Origin: Pseudomonas orientalis
GTDB taxonomy: Bacteria > Pseudomonadota > Gammaproteobacteria > Pseudomonadales > Pseudomonadaceae
Direction: 5' to 3'
Length of the DNA stretch: 64,000 nucleotides
NCBI RefSeq assembly: GCF_001439815.1
Contig: NZ_JYLM01000004.1
Location: 1 to 64,000 of the forward strand
In this document: piece after piece, positions 1-8,971 of the stretch
Layout: every line of letters starts with the position of its first letter
Position numbering within the stretch: position 1 is the stretch's first letter
The notes under the pieces: model-generated
Told to the model about the DNA's origin: nothing
Databases searched by the model: none
What the model saw: the letters and a program-made list of their open reading frames with translations, nothing else
Translations under genes and position numbers: made by a program

Positions 1-2727
1 GTCGTAGCTGTACTCGGTGCGGCCATCGTCGGTGGTTTTGGCAACCAGCCGACCGACCGCATCGCGCTCCAGCCGATGAATGATGGGCGCGGGTGGTGCC
101 TCGGGGACCACCGCCAGGCCGTTGCCATAAGGCGCCGCAATGGCGGTTACCGTAGTGATGTTGTCCAGCAGGTCGTACTCGTAACGCTTGGCGCTGCCGT
201 CCAGGTCCTGCTGCTCGGCCAGGCGGTCGGCAGCGTCCCAGGTAAAGCGATAGCGTTCACCGTTCTCGTTGATCAGCGCTTGCAGGCGCCCGTAGCTGTC
301 GTAGCCGAACTTCACCTGCCGGCCATGGGCGTCGGTGCGCTGGCTGACTTGGCCGCGGCGGTTGTGCTGGTAGAGCGTGGTGTGCCCGGCCGGGTCGGTA
401 TACCCCAGCAGTTGACCGCTGATGTCGCGCTGGTACTGCTCGATACGGCCATCCGGCAATTGAGTGCTTAGCAAGCGCCCCTGAGCGTTGTAGCTGAATT
501 GCGTGCGCTCACCCAGTGCATCGGTGATGACTTGCAGATAACCGCGCTCGTCGTAGCTCAAGCGCGTCGGGTAACCCGAACAATCGATGTGCTCGACCAA
601 TTGTCCGAACGGGTTCCAGCGCAGTTTCTTGCTTTTGCCGGTGGCGTCGATGATTTCCACGACCTGGCCATGGGCGTCATAGCGGTACCGGGTGACGTAG
701 CCCAGCGGATCGGTTTCGGCGATGCAGTTACCGCGCGGATCGTAGCGATACTGCCAGCTGTTGTCGGCGGCGTCGGTCTCTACCAGCGGCAGTGCCCAAT
801 GCTCCAGCCACAAGGTCGAATCGCTGCGGCCCAGTGGGTCGGTTTCGCCGATCAGGTTGCCGGACTCGTCGTAGCTGTATTCGTAGCGCCCGCCCTGCGG
901 GTCGGTGGCGCTGAGCAATTGGCGCTCATCGTTCCATTCGAACAGCCAGGTCTGGCGGAGGTTGTCGCTGTAGCGAATGATCTGGTGCTGCGTGTTCCAG
1001 TGCCGGGTGCTGACGCGCTGCAATCCGTCGGTGATACGGGTAAGGCCGGCGTTCAAGTCATAGTCGAATTGATACGCGTCGCCTTCATCCGTCCAGTGCC
1101 GCACCACGCGCCACTCCAGGCCTTCAACCAAAGCCCACTCATAGAAACAACGCAACCCGGTCGGCAACTGATGCTCCACCATGCGCCGGTCGCTGTCGTA
1201 GGCGAAGCGCCGCCGCACCTGCCCGGTGGCATCACGCACCTCGGCCAGATTGCCGGCGGTGTCGTAGCCATACCCAACAAGCGCCTCACGGCGTTGATCG
1301 GGATACACCCGTTCGATGCGACTGACCTGTTCGCCGTCGCGAATCAGCTCAACCTGCACCAGGTCGAAGGTATCGCGCAGCCGTACCAGGCGTCCGGCCT
1401 CGTCATAATCAATATGGATGCGGTTGTCGTTGCGGTCCCCCAACTGAGCCAGGCGCAGTCGTGACGGGTTGGTCGTAAGTTCAAAAAGACGGTACAGGCC
1501 ATCATCGCTCTCAATCAGCAACTGCCCATTGAGGTGCCGCCGCACAGCGAGCCCTTCACCGGCGCTGAACACCGCGCCGCCCAAGGGAATCGAACCCATG
1601 TCGATAGGGCGCCCTTGCTCGTCGGTGTAGACCAGCGTCTCGCCGCCGTCGGGATGAGGCCGGACTTCGACGCAGACCTCATACGGCACGCTCCAGCCCG
1701 CGCCAAACAGACTGCCGGTGCGTTCGTCGCGGCTGTTATAGAAACGTTGCCAGTCAATCGGCAAGATGCCGGGCAGCACGAAGTCCAGCTCATCGACATC
1801 GCCCAATACCTTCGCGCCCGTCGCCGCATGCACCGGATTCGACGAGCCCATGGCAGCATTCGCCATCGCGCCCATCGCACTGCTGACGGCCATCGAAGTG
1901 GCGCCGCCGATCAGCATGCAGGGCAGCTTGCTGAAGAACTTGCCCTTGCCACCCTTGAGCATCAACAACGCGGTGACCGCCAGCCCCACGCCTGGCGTCT
2001 TGCCGCTGCGAATCTCGCGCACCACCACGGAGCCACCGCCGATGGTCACGTTGGAGGAAATCAACCCGGACGACACCACCGTCGCATCACAGGTGCTGCG
2101 ATCACCGCTGCGTACCGCCGGCTGGCCGTTGATCGTGACCTTGTCCGAGCCTTCGGCCAGAAACTGCGGTGGCATCGGCGGGTGCTTCATGCACACCACC
2201 AGGTCCAGCGGCTTGGGCACGGCGCCTGGCGCAGGCGTGGCGACGGTCGGACGCCACATTTGCGAGAAAAAGCTCTCGGCCATGTCCAGGTAGCTGGCCT
2301 CAGGCGTAGGCGCCGGCTCTTCCAGTTCGGTGCCCGCTGGCGCAACGTGAGAGCTGATTGCCCCGGCAGCGCGGGCGGCGGGGATGTTATTGGTGAGCGT
2401 GTTGGTGGAACCGGTGAGAATATTGGCCTGCACCGTGGGCGGAAACAGCGCATTGCTGAAGCTGTCGCATAAATTGGTCAGGCCTTTGTCTGCGCCCGTC
2501 TTGCTCATGGCCAGGCCGACAATCGTGCCCACCACCGCGCCCAACAGGAAGCAGCCCAGCCCTCCGGTGGCGACGGTAATACCGGTAGCCGCAACCACGG
2601 CAGCTGTTGCCACGGCAGTGATCGCGATATTGGCAGCCACCTCCAGCACACCGCCGAGGATGTCGGCCATCATCGAAGTGTGGGAAAGCGCATCGCCCAT
2701 CCGGGCCGCCCATAACGCGTCAGACAT
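1..2727 (-). CDS. rhs: PAAR-domain Rhs protein, T6SS effector (partial, C-terminus off the left edge)
   Basis: The frame is open from ATG at 2727 to base 1, giving 909 residues with no stop, so the C-terminal toxin is outside the window. Residues 7-15 read AARMGDALSH, the prePAAR signature (AARxxD...H) of membrane-domain PAAR effectors. Residues about 28-78 are strongly hydrophobic and form a transmembrane region. A PAAR-like segment lies near residues 180-250 and contains VCMKHPPMPP and GDRSTCD. A second hydrophobic stretch follows at about 255-310. From roughly residue 330 on, YD-type Rhs repeats occur, such as YSYDESGNLIGETDPLG and YDAHGQV. In this family the PAAR part caps the VgrG spike, the Rhs part forms a cage, and the cleaved C-terminus is the toxin. 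The Eag chaperone and VgrG genes lie immediately upstream in the same direction, which supports this. The toxin and immunity protein cannot be identified from this window. Confidence 0.93.
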   Translation of the reverse strand, partial: MSDALWAARMGDALSHTSMMADILGGVLEVAANIAITAVATAAVVAATGITVATGGLGCFLLGAVVGTIVGLAMSKTGADKGLTNLCDSFSNALFPPTVQANILTGSTNTLTNNIPAARAAGAISSHVAPAGTELEEPAPTPEASYLDMAESFFSQMWRPTVATPAPGAVPKPLDLVVCMKHPPMPPQFLAEGSDKVTINGQPAVRSGDRSTCDATVVSSGLISSNVTIGGGSVVVREIRSGKTPGVGLAVTALLMLKGGKGKFFSKLPCMLIGGATSMAVSSAMGAMANAAMGSSNPVHAATGAKVLGDVDELDFVLPGILPIDWQRFYNSRDERTGSLFGAGWSVPYEVCVEVRPHPDGGETLVYTDEQGRPIDMGSIPLGGAVFSAGEGLAVRRHLNGQLLIESDDGLYRLFELTTNPSRLRLAQLGDRNDNRIHIDYDEAGRLVRLRDTFDLVQVELIRDGEQVSRIERVYPDQRREALVGYGYDTAGNLAEVRDATGQVRRRFAYDSDRRMVEHQLPTGLRCFYEWALVEGLEWRVVRHWTDEGDAYQFDYDLNAGLTRITDGLQRVSTRHWNTQHQIIRYSDNLRQTWLFEWNDERQLLSATDPQGGRYEYSYDESGNLIGETDPLGRSDSTLWLEHWALPLVETDAADNSWQYRYDPRGNCIAETDPLGYVTRYRYDAHGQVVEIIDATGKSKKLRWNPFGQLVEHIDCSGYPTRLSYDERGYLQVITDALGERTQFSYNAQGRLLSTQLPDGRIEQYQRDISGQLLGYTDPAGHTTLYQHNRRGQVSQRTDAHGRQVKFGYDSYGRLQALINENGERYRFTWDAADRLAEQQDLDGSAKRYEYDLLDNITTVTAIAAPYGNGLAVVPEAPPAPIIHRLERDAVGRLVAKTTDDGRTEYSYD

Positions 2728-2739
2728 GCAGGCAGCTCA

Positions 2740-3174
2740 TCAAGAAATAGCGTCGAACGACAGTGAGTTTTTTATCAAGGCCCAATGCGCCGCCTCGGCG
2801 TCACCCAGCGCATCCGCCTTCACGTAGCTGAGGGCAAGCATCTTGCGCGTGCCTGGAATCACCAGTGCCAGTTGATACTGGAACACCTTGTCATTGCCCT
2901 TGTTGAACTGGCTGCGCAACTCGATGCCTTCGACTTCCTGCGCTGCGCCCAAACGCACATCGACGCCCGGTTGATAACGTAAGTCCTGCACCTGTTTTTC
3001 CAGGCGCTGGAGTTGGTCATTGAAGTTGCTGTGCAGGGTTTCACCCTCAGCGAGCAAGCTGCGGCTGACGATCAGGGAGGTGCCCAGTTCGGGGAACTTG
3101 AGAATGTTGATCGTCGCATCCTGCAATTGGCCGGCAGGCAGTTGAAACTGGAATTCATTGATTCGATACGTCAT
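2740..3174 (-). CDS. eagR: Eag-family T6SS effector chaperone (DUF1795/DcrB-like)
   Basis: This is a 144-residue protein starting MTYRINEFQFQLPAG and ending KNSLSFDAIS, the fold and length of DUF1795 Eag chaperones such as EagT6 and EagR. These chaperones are cytoplasmic. They wrap the N-terminal transmembrane segments and prePAAR motif of their effector and help load it on VgrG. The gene lies 15 bases after vgrG and ends 12 bases before the Rhs gene, whose N-terminus carries exactly the hydrophobic region and prePAAR motif an Eag protein needs. The pairing is inferred from this position and from the client features. The symbol eagR is by analogy with Rhs-linked homologues. Confidence 0.88.
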   Translation of the reverse strand: MTYRINEFQFQLPAGQLQDATINILKFPELGTSLIVSRSLLAEGETLHSNFNDQLQRLEKQVQDLRYQPGVDVRLGAAQEVEGIELRSQFNKGNDKVFQYQLALVIPGTRKMLALSYVKADALGDAEAAHWALIKNSLSFDAIS

Positions 3175-3189
3175 GGCAAACAGGTCTCG

Positions 3190-5130
3190 TCAGGAGCTTT
3201 TAGGCGTGGGGAACGCGGCTTTGATATTGGCGTCGATGCTGGCTTTCACGCCCTGGCCATCCGGTGTGGCGCCCGCGCCGCCACCATTGTTCAAGTGCAG
3301 CAGGCCGCCGGTATTGAACTCGGCATCGCCGCTGGCGTAGAAGCTGATCTGCACACCCGTGAGGTTGATCTGCCCGCTGGCATTCAACTCCAGAATGCTT
3401 TCGCCACAGACCAGGCGCAGGTTTTCGCCCACTTCAATGACGTAGCTCTGGCTGATGCTGTCGGTCTTGCGCTGGCCCACCGAGAGGATGTCTTCCTGCT
3501 TGACGATGCGCAGACGGTTATTGCCGATGGTCACTGTCTCATTGTGGCCGATGCTTTTGTTACGGTCATGCCCGACAGAGTGGCTCTCATCGACCTCCAC
3601 CACGATGTCCTGATTACGTTCGGCATGGATATACAGCTGCTCCAGCCCCTTCTTGTCCTCCATGCGGATTTCATTGAAGTTGGCCGGTGTGCCGCCTTTG
3701 CTGGATCGGCTCTTCATGCCGCTTTGAGTCGCGTTTTCCGGCAGATCGTAAGGCACGGTCTGCTCGGCGTTGTACACCCGCCCGGTGATGATCGGTCGGT
3801 CGGGGTCGCCTTCGAGGAAGCTCACGATCACTTCCTGACCGATCCTTGGAATCTGCATCGAGCCCCAGTTCTTGCCGGCCCAGGACTGCGACACACGAAT
3901 CCAGCAAGAGCTGTTTTCGTTGGACTGGTCGTGACGGTCCCAGTAGAAATGCACCTTCACGCGGCCGTATTGGTCGGTCCAGATTTCCTCGCCCTTGGGT
4001 CCCACCACCAGCGCGGTTTGCGGGCCTTTGACCACGGGCCGATGGGTGGTGGGCAGGGTGCGGTAGCTCTGTTGCGCGGGGATGCAGGTCAGGCTGCTTT
4101 CGAACTGCGCCGAGCCCGAACCGCCGCCGCTTTCCAGGCTTTCCTGGACGATGTAGTAGCGACAGCCGACGATCAGGTATTCGCGGTTCTGGTCCTGGCG
4201 GCTGAAGCCGGTGAGGCTGAACAAGTGGCCCGAACCCAGGCCGCGGGCATTGCCGGCGAACTCGATCTGTTCATGCAGGGTTTGCAGGGCCTCGATGCGG
4301 GTGCGCGCATAGTGTTCGCCGTCGGCGCTCTGCACGTAGGTGCCGGGATAGTCGTACAGCGGATAGTCGCCGGCGGTGTGCGGACGCGGCATGGCCGAGC
4401 GCACGTCGATGCTCGCGCTGGGGCGCTGGAAATCGTAGTCGTTGAGCTCCAGCGAGCCGGGCTGCACCTCCTGCGCCAGGTGCCAGTTATGCATATGGTC
4501 GCGTTCGCGCTGCTGCTCGTCCTTGGGGTAATACGGAATCGAGGCGTAGCCGGGCACCGTCGAGTGGGCGCCATAGGCGTCGGCCAGCACCAATACATGC
4601 CGGTCCTGCTCGTGACGGAAGAAGTAGTAGATGCCTTCCTGTTCCATCAGGCGGCTGACGAAATCGAAGCTGGTCTCGCGGTACTGCACGCAGTATTCCC
4701 ACTCGCGGTACGGCCGGCTCAGGGCGTCTTCGAAGTCGGAAAAGCCCAGGTCGCGAAACACCTGCTTGATGATCTGCGGGATGCTCAGGTTCTGGAAAAT
4801 CCGGCAATCGGAGGTGCGGCTGAGCAGCCACAGCCATGGGCGCAGCGTCACCTGGTAGCTGGCGAACTGGCCCTGGTCGATGTTCTGGCTGCAACGCGCG
4901 ACGAGGCCGTGAAAATGCCGTTCGCCACCGTCCGCCAGTTGCAGGCCCACGCTCATCGGCTTGCCCAGCAACTGGTTGAGGTCGATGTTGGCGTCCAGGG
5001 ACGTCAGTTGCAGCTCGTAGTTGAACAACCGGCCCAGCTCTTCACCGCCGCCCATTTCATTGAGCAGCAGCACATCCGGCCCTAGGGGGCTGGTGATCCG
5101 GGCCAGGCGTGAGGCTTGGTTGAATAGCAT
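3190..5130 (-). CDS. vgrG: T6SS spike protein VgrG (TssI)
   Basis: This 646-residue protein has the full VgrG layout. The gp27-like part spans about residues 1-380 and contains YCVQYRETSFDFVSRLMEQEG and YYFFRHEQDRH. The gp5-like OB fold contains WTDQYGRVKVHFYWDRHD, SWAGKNWG and IGQEVIVSFLEGDPDRP. A repetitive needle follows (VEVDESHSVGHDRNKSIGHNE). The C-terminal end of about 60 residues is short, so there is no obvious fused effector domain. Three copies form the tip of the Hcp tube and carry the PAAR-Rhs effector. Length is close to P. aeruginosa VgrG1 proteins. The start at 5130 has AGGG upstream (GTTATTAGGGTAATTCG). A REP pair separates it from tssH upstream, while eagR and rhs follow closely. 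Confidence 0.96.
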   Translation of the reverse strand: MLFNQASRLARITSPLGPDVLLLNEMGGGEELGRLFNYELQLTSLDANIDLNQLLGKPMSVGLQLADGGERHFHGLVARCSQNIDQGQFASYQVTLRPWLWLLSRTSDCRIFQNLSIPQIIKQVFRDLGFSDFEDALSRPYREWEYCVQYRETSFDFVSRLMEQEGIYYFFRHEQDRHVLVLADAYGAHSTVPGYASIPYYPKDEQQRERDHMHNWHLAQEVQPGSLELNDYDFQRPSASIDVRSAMPRPHTAGDYPLYDYPGTYVQSADGEHYARTRIEALQTLHEQIEFAGNARGLGSGHLFSLTGFSRQDQNREYLIVGCRYYIVQESLESGGGSGSAQFESSLTCIPAQQSYRTLPTTHRPVVKGPQTALVVGPKGEEIWTDQYGRVKVHFYWDRHDQSNENSSCWIRVSQSWAGKNWGSMQIPRIGQEVIVSFLEGDPDRPIITGRVYNAEQTVPYDLPENATQSGMKSRSSKGGTPANFNEIRMEDKKGLEQLYIHAERNQDIVVEVDESHSVGHDRNKSIGHNETVTIGNNRLRIVKQEDILSVGQRKTDSISQSYVIEVGENLRLVCGESILELNASGQINLTGVQISFYASGDAEFNTGGLLHLNNGGGAGATPDGQGVKASIDANIKAAFPTPKSS

Positions 5131-5163
5131 CGAATTACCCTAATAACTGAAGGAACTCAATCC

Positions 5164-5258
5164 AAATGTGGGAGGGGGTTTGCCCCCGATAGCGGTGTAT
5201 CAGGTTAGAAATTCCTGGCTGACCCACCGCCATCGGGGGCAAGCCCCCTCCCACATTT
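5164..5258. repeat. REP pair, type A, between tssH and vgrG
   Basis: Two inverted copies of the type A element (GTGGGAGGGGG core) lie at 5164-5190 and 5231-5258, separated by 40 bases. The left arm has GTTTGCCCCC where most copies have GCTTGCCCCC. It sits inside the leftward T6SS transcription unit, so the transcript would form a long hairpin between the clpV and vgrG messages. Confidence 0.9.
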
Positions 5259-5277
5259 TGAGCTGTATTCCGTCAGG

Positions 5278-7935
5278 TCAATCGTTGAACTGGTAGTGCA
5301 GCTCATTATCCCGGCTGCTGATCCGCACCCCCGCCAGCGCCTTGCCTTCCAGCATGCGCGTGAGGAATTCACGGCTCATGTCCGGCAGCAGGCTGTTGGT
5401 GAGGAGGGTGTCGATCATGCGCCCGCCGCTTTCGGTTTCGGTGCAGCGCGAGACGATCAGGTCGACCACCGCGTCGTCGTAGTCGAAGGCGACCTTGTGG
5501 GTGTTTTCCACGCGCTTTTTGATGCGGTTCAGTTGCAGGCGAGTGATCGCCTTGAGCATCTCGTCGCTCAGCGGGTAATACGGAATCGTCACCAGACGAC
5601 CGAGCAACGCCGGCGGGAAAATTTCCAGCAGCGGCTGGCGCAGGGCCTTGGCGATCTCCTCGGGCGCGGGGATGTTCGCCGGGTCCTTGCACACGTGGGA
5701 GATCAGCTCGGTGCCGGCGTTGGTGGTCAGCAGGATCAACGTGTTCTTGAAGTCGATCACCCGGCCTTCGCCGTCTTCCATCACGCCCTTGTCGAACACC
5801 TGGAAGAAGATCTCATGCACGTCCGGGTGGGCTTTTTCCACCTCGTCCAGCAGCACCACGCTGTAAGGCTTGCGCCGCACCGCTTCGGTCAGCACGCCGC
5901 CTTCGCCGTAACCGATATAGCCCGGTGGCGCACCCTTGAGGGTCGACACCGTGTGGGCTTCCTGGAACTCGCTCATGTTGATGGTGATCACGTTCTGCTC
6001 GCCGCCATACATGGCTTCGGCCAGCGCCAGGGCGGTTTCGGTCTTGCCCACGCCCGAGGTGCCGGCGAGCATGAACACGCCAATCGGCTTGCTTGGGTTA
6101 TCGAGGCCGGCGCGGGAGGTCTGGATGCGCTTGGCGATCATCTGCAGGGCGTGGTCCTGGCCGATGATGCGTTTCTTCAAATGCTGGTCGAGGTTGAGCA
6201 CCGTCTCCAGTTCATTGCGCGCCATGCGGCCGACCGGGATGCCGGTCCAGTCGGCGACCACCGAGGCCACGGCCTGGTAATCCACGGTCGGCAGGATCAA
6301 CGGGGTTTCGCCTTGCAGTGCAGTGAGGCGTTGTTGCAGGTCGATCAGTTGCGTGCGCAATTCGTCGCTGCCGCTGTCCACCACGCCGGCTTTTTCGCGC
6401 AAGGTCGCACGGGTGGCGAGCAGCTCATCCACCAAGGCTTTTTCCTCAGCCCAACGGCTTTCCAAGGTGGCCAGACGCTCACGTTCGGCCGTAAGCAATG
6501 CTTCGGTGTTGGTTTGGCGCGCGCCAATCGCAATGCCGATCGCATGCTCGCGGGCGATAATTTGCAGCTCGGTCTCCAGCGCTTCGATACGACGGCGGCT
6601 GTCATCCACTTCTGCCGGTACCGCATGCAGGCTGATGGCAACGCGGGCGCAGGCGGTGTCCAGCAGGCTCACGGATTTGTCCGGCAGCTGGCGCGCCGGA
6701 ATATAGCGGTGCGACAGCTTGACCGAGGCTTCCAGGGCTTCATCGAGGATCTGCACCTGGTGGTGCTTTTCCATGGTCGAGGCCACACCGCGCATCATCA
6801 GCAGCGCCTTGTCCTCCGACGGCTCGGCAACCTGTACTACCTGGAAGCGGCGGGTCAGGGCCGGGTCTTTTTCGATGTGCTTCTTGTACTCGGCCCAGGT
6901 GGTGGCGGCCACGGTACGCAAGGTGCCACGGGCCAGCGCAGGCTTGAGCAGGTTGGCCGCGTCACCCGTGCCGGCAGCGCCACCGGCACCGACCAGGGTG
7001 TGGGCTTCGTCGATAAACAGGATGATCGGCTTGGGCGAGGCCTGCACGTCTTCGATGACCTGGCGCAGACGCTGTTCGAACTCGCCCTTCATGCTGGCGC
7101 CGGCTTGCAGCAGGCCCACGTCGAGGCTGCGCAGTTCCACGTCTTTGAGCGCAGGTGGTACGTCGCCGGCGACGATGCGCAGGGCGAAACCTTCGACCAC
7201 GGCGGTCTTGCCCACCCCGGCTTCACCGGTGAGGATCGGGTTGTTCTGGCGGCGCCGCATGAGGATGTCCACCAGCTGGCGAATCTCTTCGTCACGACCG
7301 ACGATAGGGTCGAGCTTGCCGCTGCGGGCTTGCTCGGTCAGGTCGACGGTAAAACGCTTGAGCGCCTCCTGCTTGCCCATCGCGCTGGGGGCCATGGCAC
7401 CGCTGGCTTCACCCGGCACCGCAGCGGCATTGAAACCATCGCTGGCGCTCAGGGCATTTTCCGGCGAGTCGCCGACGTACTCGTCAAAGCGCTCGCTCAA
7501 GGCTTCGGGTTTGATCTTGTCGAACTCGGCAGACAGGCCCAGCAGCGCATGGCGCAGGCTCGGCGTTTTCAGAATGCCCAGCACCAGGTAACCGGTGCGC
7601 ACCTGGCTCTCACCGAACATCAGGCTGCCGTACACCCAACCGCGCTCCACCGCTTCTTCCACATGGGACGACAGGTCGGTGATCGAGGTCGAGCCGCGCG
7701 GCAGGCGGTCCAGGGCTTCGGTCAAGTCGCGGGCCAGGCGTGCCGGCTCCAGGTTGAACTGGCGGATGATGCGGTGCAGGTCCGAGTCCTGCAGTTGCAG
7801 CAACTGATGAAACCAGTGGGCCAGTTCCACGTACGGGTTGCCCCGCAGTTTGCAGAACACGGTGGCGGCTTCGATGGCCTTGTAGGCCACGCTGTTGAGT
7901 TTGCCGAACAGTGCGGCGCGACTGATTTCACCCAT
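5278..7935 (-). CDS. tssH: T6SS sheath-recycling AAA+ ATPase TssH/ClpV
   Basis: This 885-residue ClpB-like protein has two ATPase cassettes. The N domain (about 1-165) is followed by a first Walker A, GEAGVGKTAVVE, near residues 235-245, with Walker B ILFIDEAHTLVGAG. A helical middle region lies around 420-530. The second Walker A, GTSGVGKTETALAL, is near 620-632, with VVLLDEVEKAHPD. The family disassembles contracted TssB/TssC sheath for reuse. The start at 7935 overlaps the end of tssG by 8 bases, indicating translational coupling. The T6SS location separates it from housekeeping ClpB. Confidence 0.97.
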   Translation of the reverse strand: MGEISRAALFGKLNSVAYKAIEAATVFCKLRGNPYVELAHWFHQLLQLQDSDLHRIIRQFNLEPARLARDLTEALDRLPRGSTSITDLSSHVEEAVERGWVYGSLMFGESQVRTGYLVLGILKTPSLRHALLGLSAEFDKIKPEALSERFDEYVGDSPENALSASDGFNAAAVPGEASGAMAPSAMGKQEALKRFTVDLTEQARSGKLDPIVGRDEEIRQLVDILMRRRQNNPILTGEAGVGKTAVVEGFALRIVAGDVPPALKDVELRSLDVGLLQAGASMKGEFEQRLRQVIEDVQASPKPIILFIDEAHTLVGAGGAAGTGDAANLLKPALARGTLRTVAATTWAEYKKHIEKDPALTRRFQVVQVAEPSEDKALLMMRGVASTMEKHHQVQILDEALEASVKLSHRYIPARQLPDKSVSLLDTACARVAISLHAVPAEVDDSRRRIEALETELQIIAREHAIGIAIGARQTNTEALLTAERERLATLESRWAEEKALVDELLATRATLREKAGVVDSGSDELRTQLIDLQQRLTALQGETPLILPTVDYQAVASVVADWTGIPVGRMARNELETVLNLDQHLKKRIIGQDHALQMIAKRIQTSRAGLDNPSKPIGVFMLAGTSGVGKTETALALAEAMYGGEQNVITINMSEFQEAHTVSTLKGAPPGYIGYGEGGVLTEAVRRKPYSVVLLDEVEKAHPDVHEIFFQVFDKGVMEDGEGRVIDFKNTLILLTTNAGTELISHVCKDPANIPAPEEIAKALRQPLLEIFPPALLGRLVTIPYYPLSDEMLKAITRLQLNRIKKRVENTHKVAFDYDDAVVDLIVSRCTETESGGRMIDTLLTNSLLPDMSREFLTRMLEGKALAGVRISSRDNELHYQFND

Positions 7936-8971
7936 GCTCTGGATTCCTTGAGGTGGTGGCGTGATCGGCGTAATGCCGCGCCAGGATTAGGTCGTTGGCG
8001 TCATGCGCAGGTTGGCCGAGCCAGGTATTGAAACCCAGGCGAAACTGGCCGTTGAGCTGCAGCGCCGGGACTTCAGGTTGTTGCAGGACCAGATTCAAGT
8101 CCCAGTCCAGTTCATGGCCCAGGTACTCGGCCACCCAGGCCACCAGCTCGTCGAACGGCTGATGGCCGGGCAGCATGCCCATGTAATCGGCGAGCTTGAG
8201 CGGCCCGAGGCGAATACGGAATTTGTGCTGGCGGTCCCACACATGGCTGCCCAGGCAGAAATCCACGCCCAGCCGGTTGGCGCTCACGCCGACGCGGCTG
8301 CGTTCGGGCAGTTCCAGCCATTGGCCGACATATTCCTCGATCGCCACCGGCACGCCGAAGTACTCGCTGAGAATGGCCTTCAAACCGTCCGGATAGCGGG
8401 TTTGTGCCGACAAGTGCCCGCTGTAATGCAGCTTCGCCGTGTCGGGGATCAAGCCCTGGTTGAGCAGACTCGGCATGCCGCGGCCACTCAGGGCGGCAAG
8501 ACGCGCGGACCAATAGTCATCGTCCGGTCGGTCATGGCTGACCGTCGGCCGTGCTTCGGCCCAGGCCCGGTAGAACAAGGTCAGCAAGCGATGGTGGAAC
8601 ACATCCAGGAACTGCTTGCTGGTGCTGTCGGCGTTGTTGCGCTGGCGCTCGCGCACGTACTCGGTGATATGCAGCGGCAGCGGACCGTTGGGGCCGCCGA
8701 GGCCGAAGAAGAATTGCTCCAGCCGCGCCGGCTTGCCGTCGCCGCCGGGGTCGACCGACGCCAGGGTGGCCGGGGCGAAGGTGCAATCGGCCTGTTGTCC
8801 CAGGCGCAGCGGGTCGTCGGCCAGGCGCAGGGAATGGCCCAGGCGCGGCAGGTCCGGCGATTCGCACTCGATACGCCGCAGCGCCTGGAAAAAGTCATAT
8901 TCCCAGGGCTCCTGGTGCATCGCGTCCAGGGTACTCACAGGGTCGGACGCCGTCCGGGCGTGGCTTTCCAT
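7928..8971 (-). CDS. tssG: T6SS baseplate protein TssG
   Basis: This 347-residue protein contains EPWEYDFFQALRRIECESPD near the N-terminus and FFFGLGGPNGPLPLHITEYV around residues 95-115, both hallmarks of the TssG (ImpH/VasB) family. TssG builds the baseplate wedge with TssE, TssF and TssK. The gene overlaps the end of tssF by 37 bases if started at 8971. The internal ATG at 8920 (MHQEPWEYD) would remove that overlap but also 17 residues. I keep the longer start because GGCGAG stands upstream. It overlaps tssH by 8 bases. Confidence 0.95.
   Translation of the reverse strand: MESHARTASDPVSTLDAMHQEPWEYDFFQALRRIECESPDLPRLGHSLRLADDPLRLGQQADCTFAPATLASVDPGGDGKPARLEQFFFGLGGPNGPLPLHITEYVRERQRNNADSTSKQFLDVFHHRLLTLFYRAWAEARPTVSHDRPDDDYWSARLAALSGRGMPSLLNQGLIPDTAKLHYSGHLSAQTRYPDGLKAILSEYFGVPVAIEEYVGQWLELPERSRVGVSANRLGVDFCLGSHVWDRQHKFRIRLGPLKLADYMGMLPGHQPFDELVAWVAEYLGHELDWDLNLVLQQPEVPALQLNGQFRLGFNTWLGQPAHDANDLILARHYADHATTSRNPEHG

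Noticed and set aside
5296..8031. A 911-codon open frame on the plus strand
   Set aside because: It lies wholly antisense to tssH/clpV and the end of tssG, both clearly recognised. The protein has no family features, and GC-rich codon bias explains the open frame.
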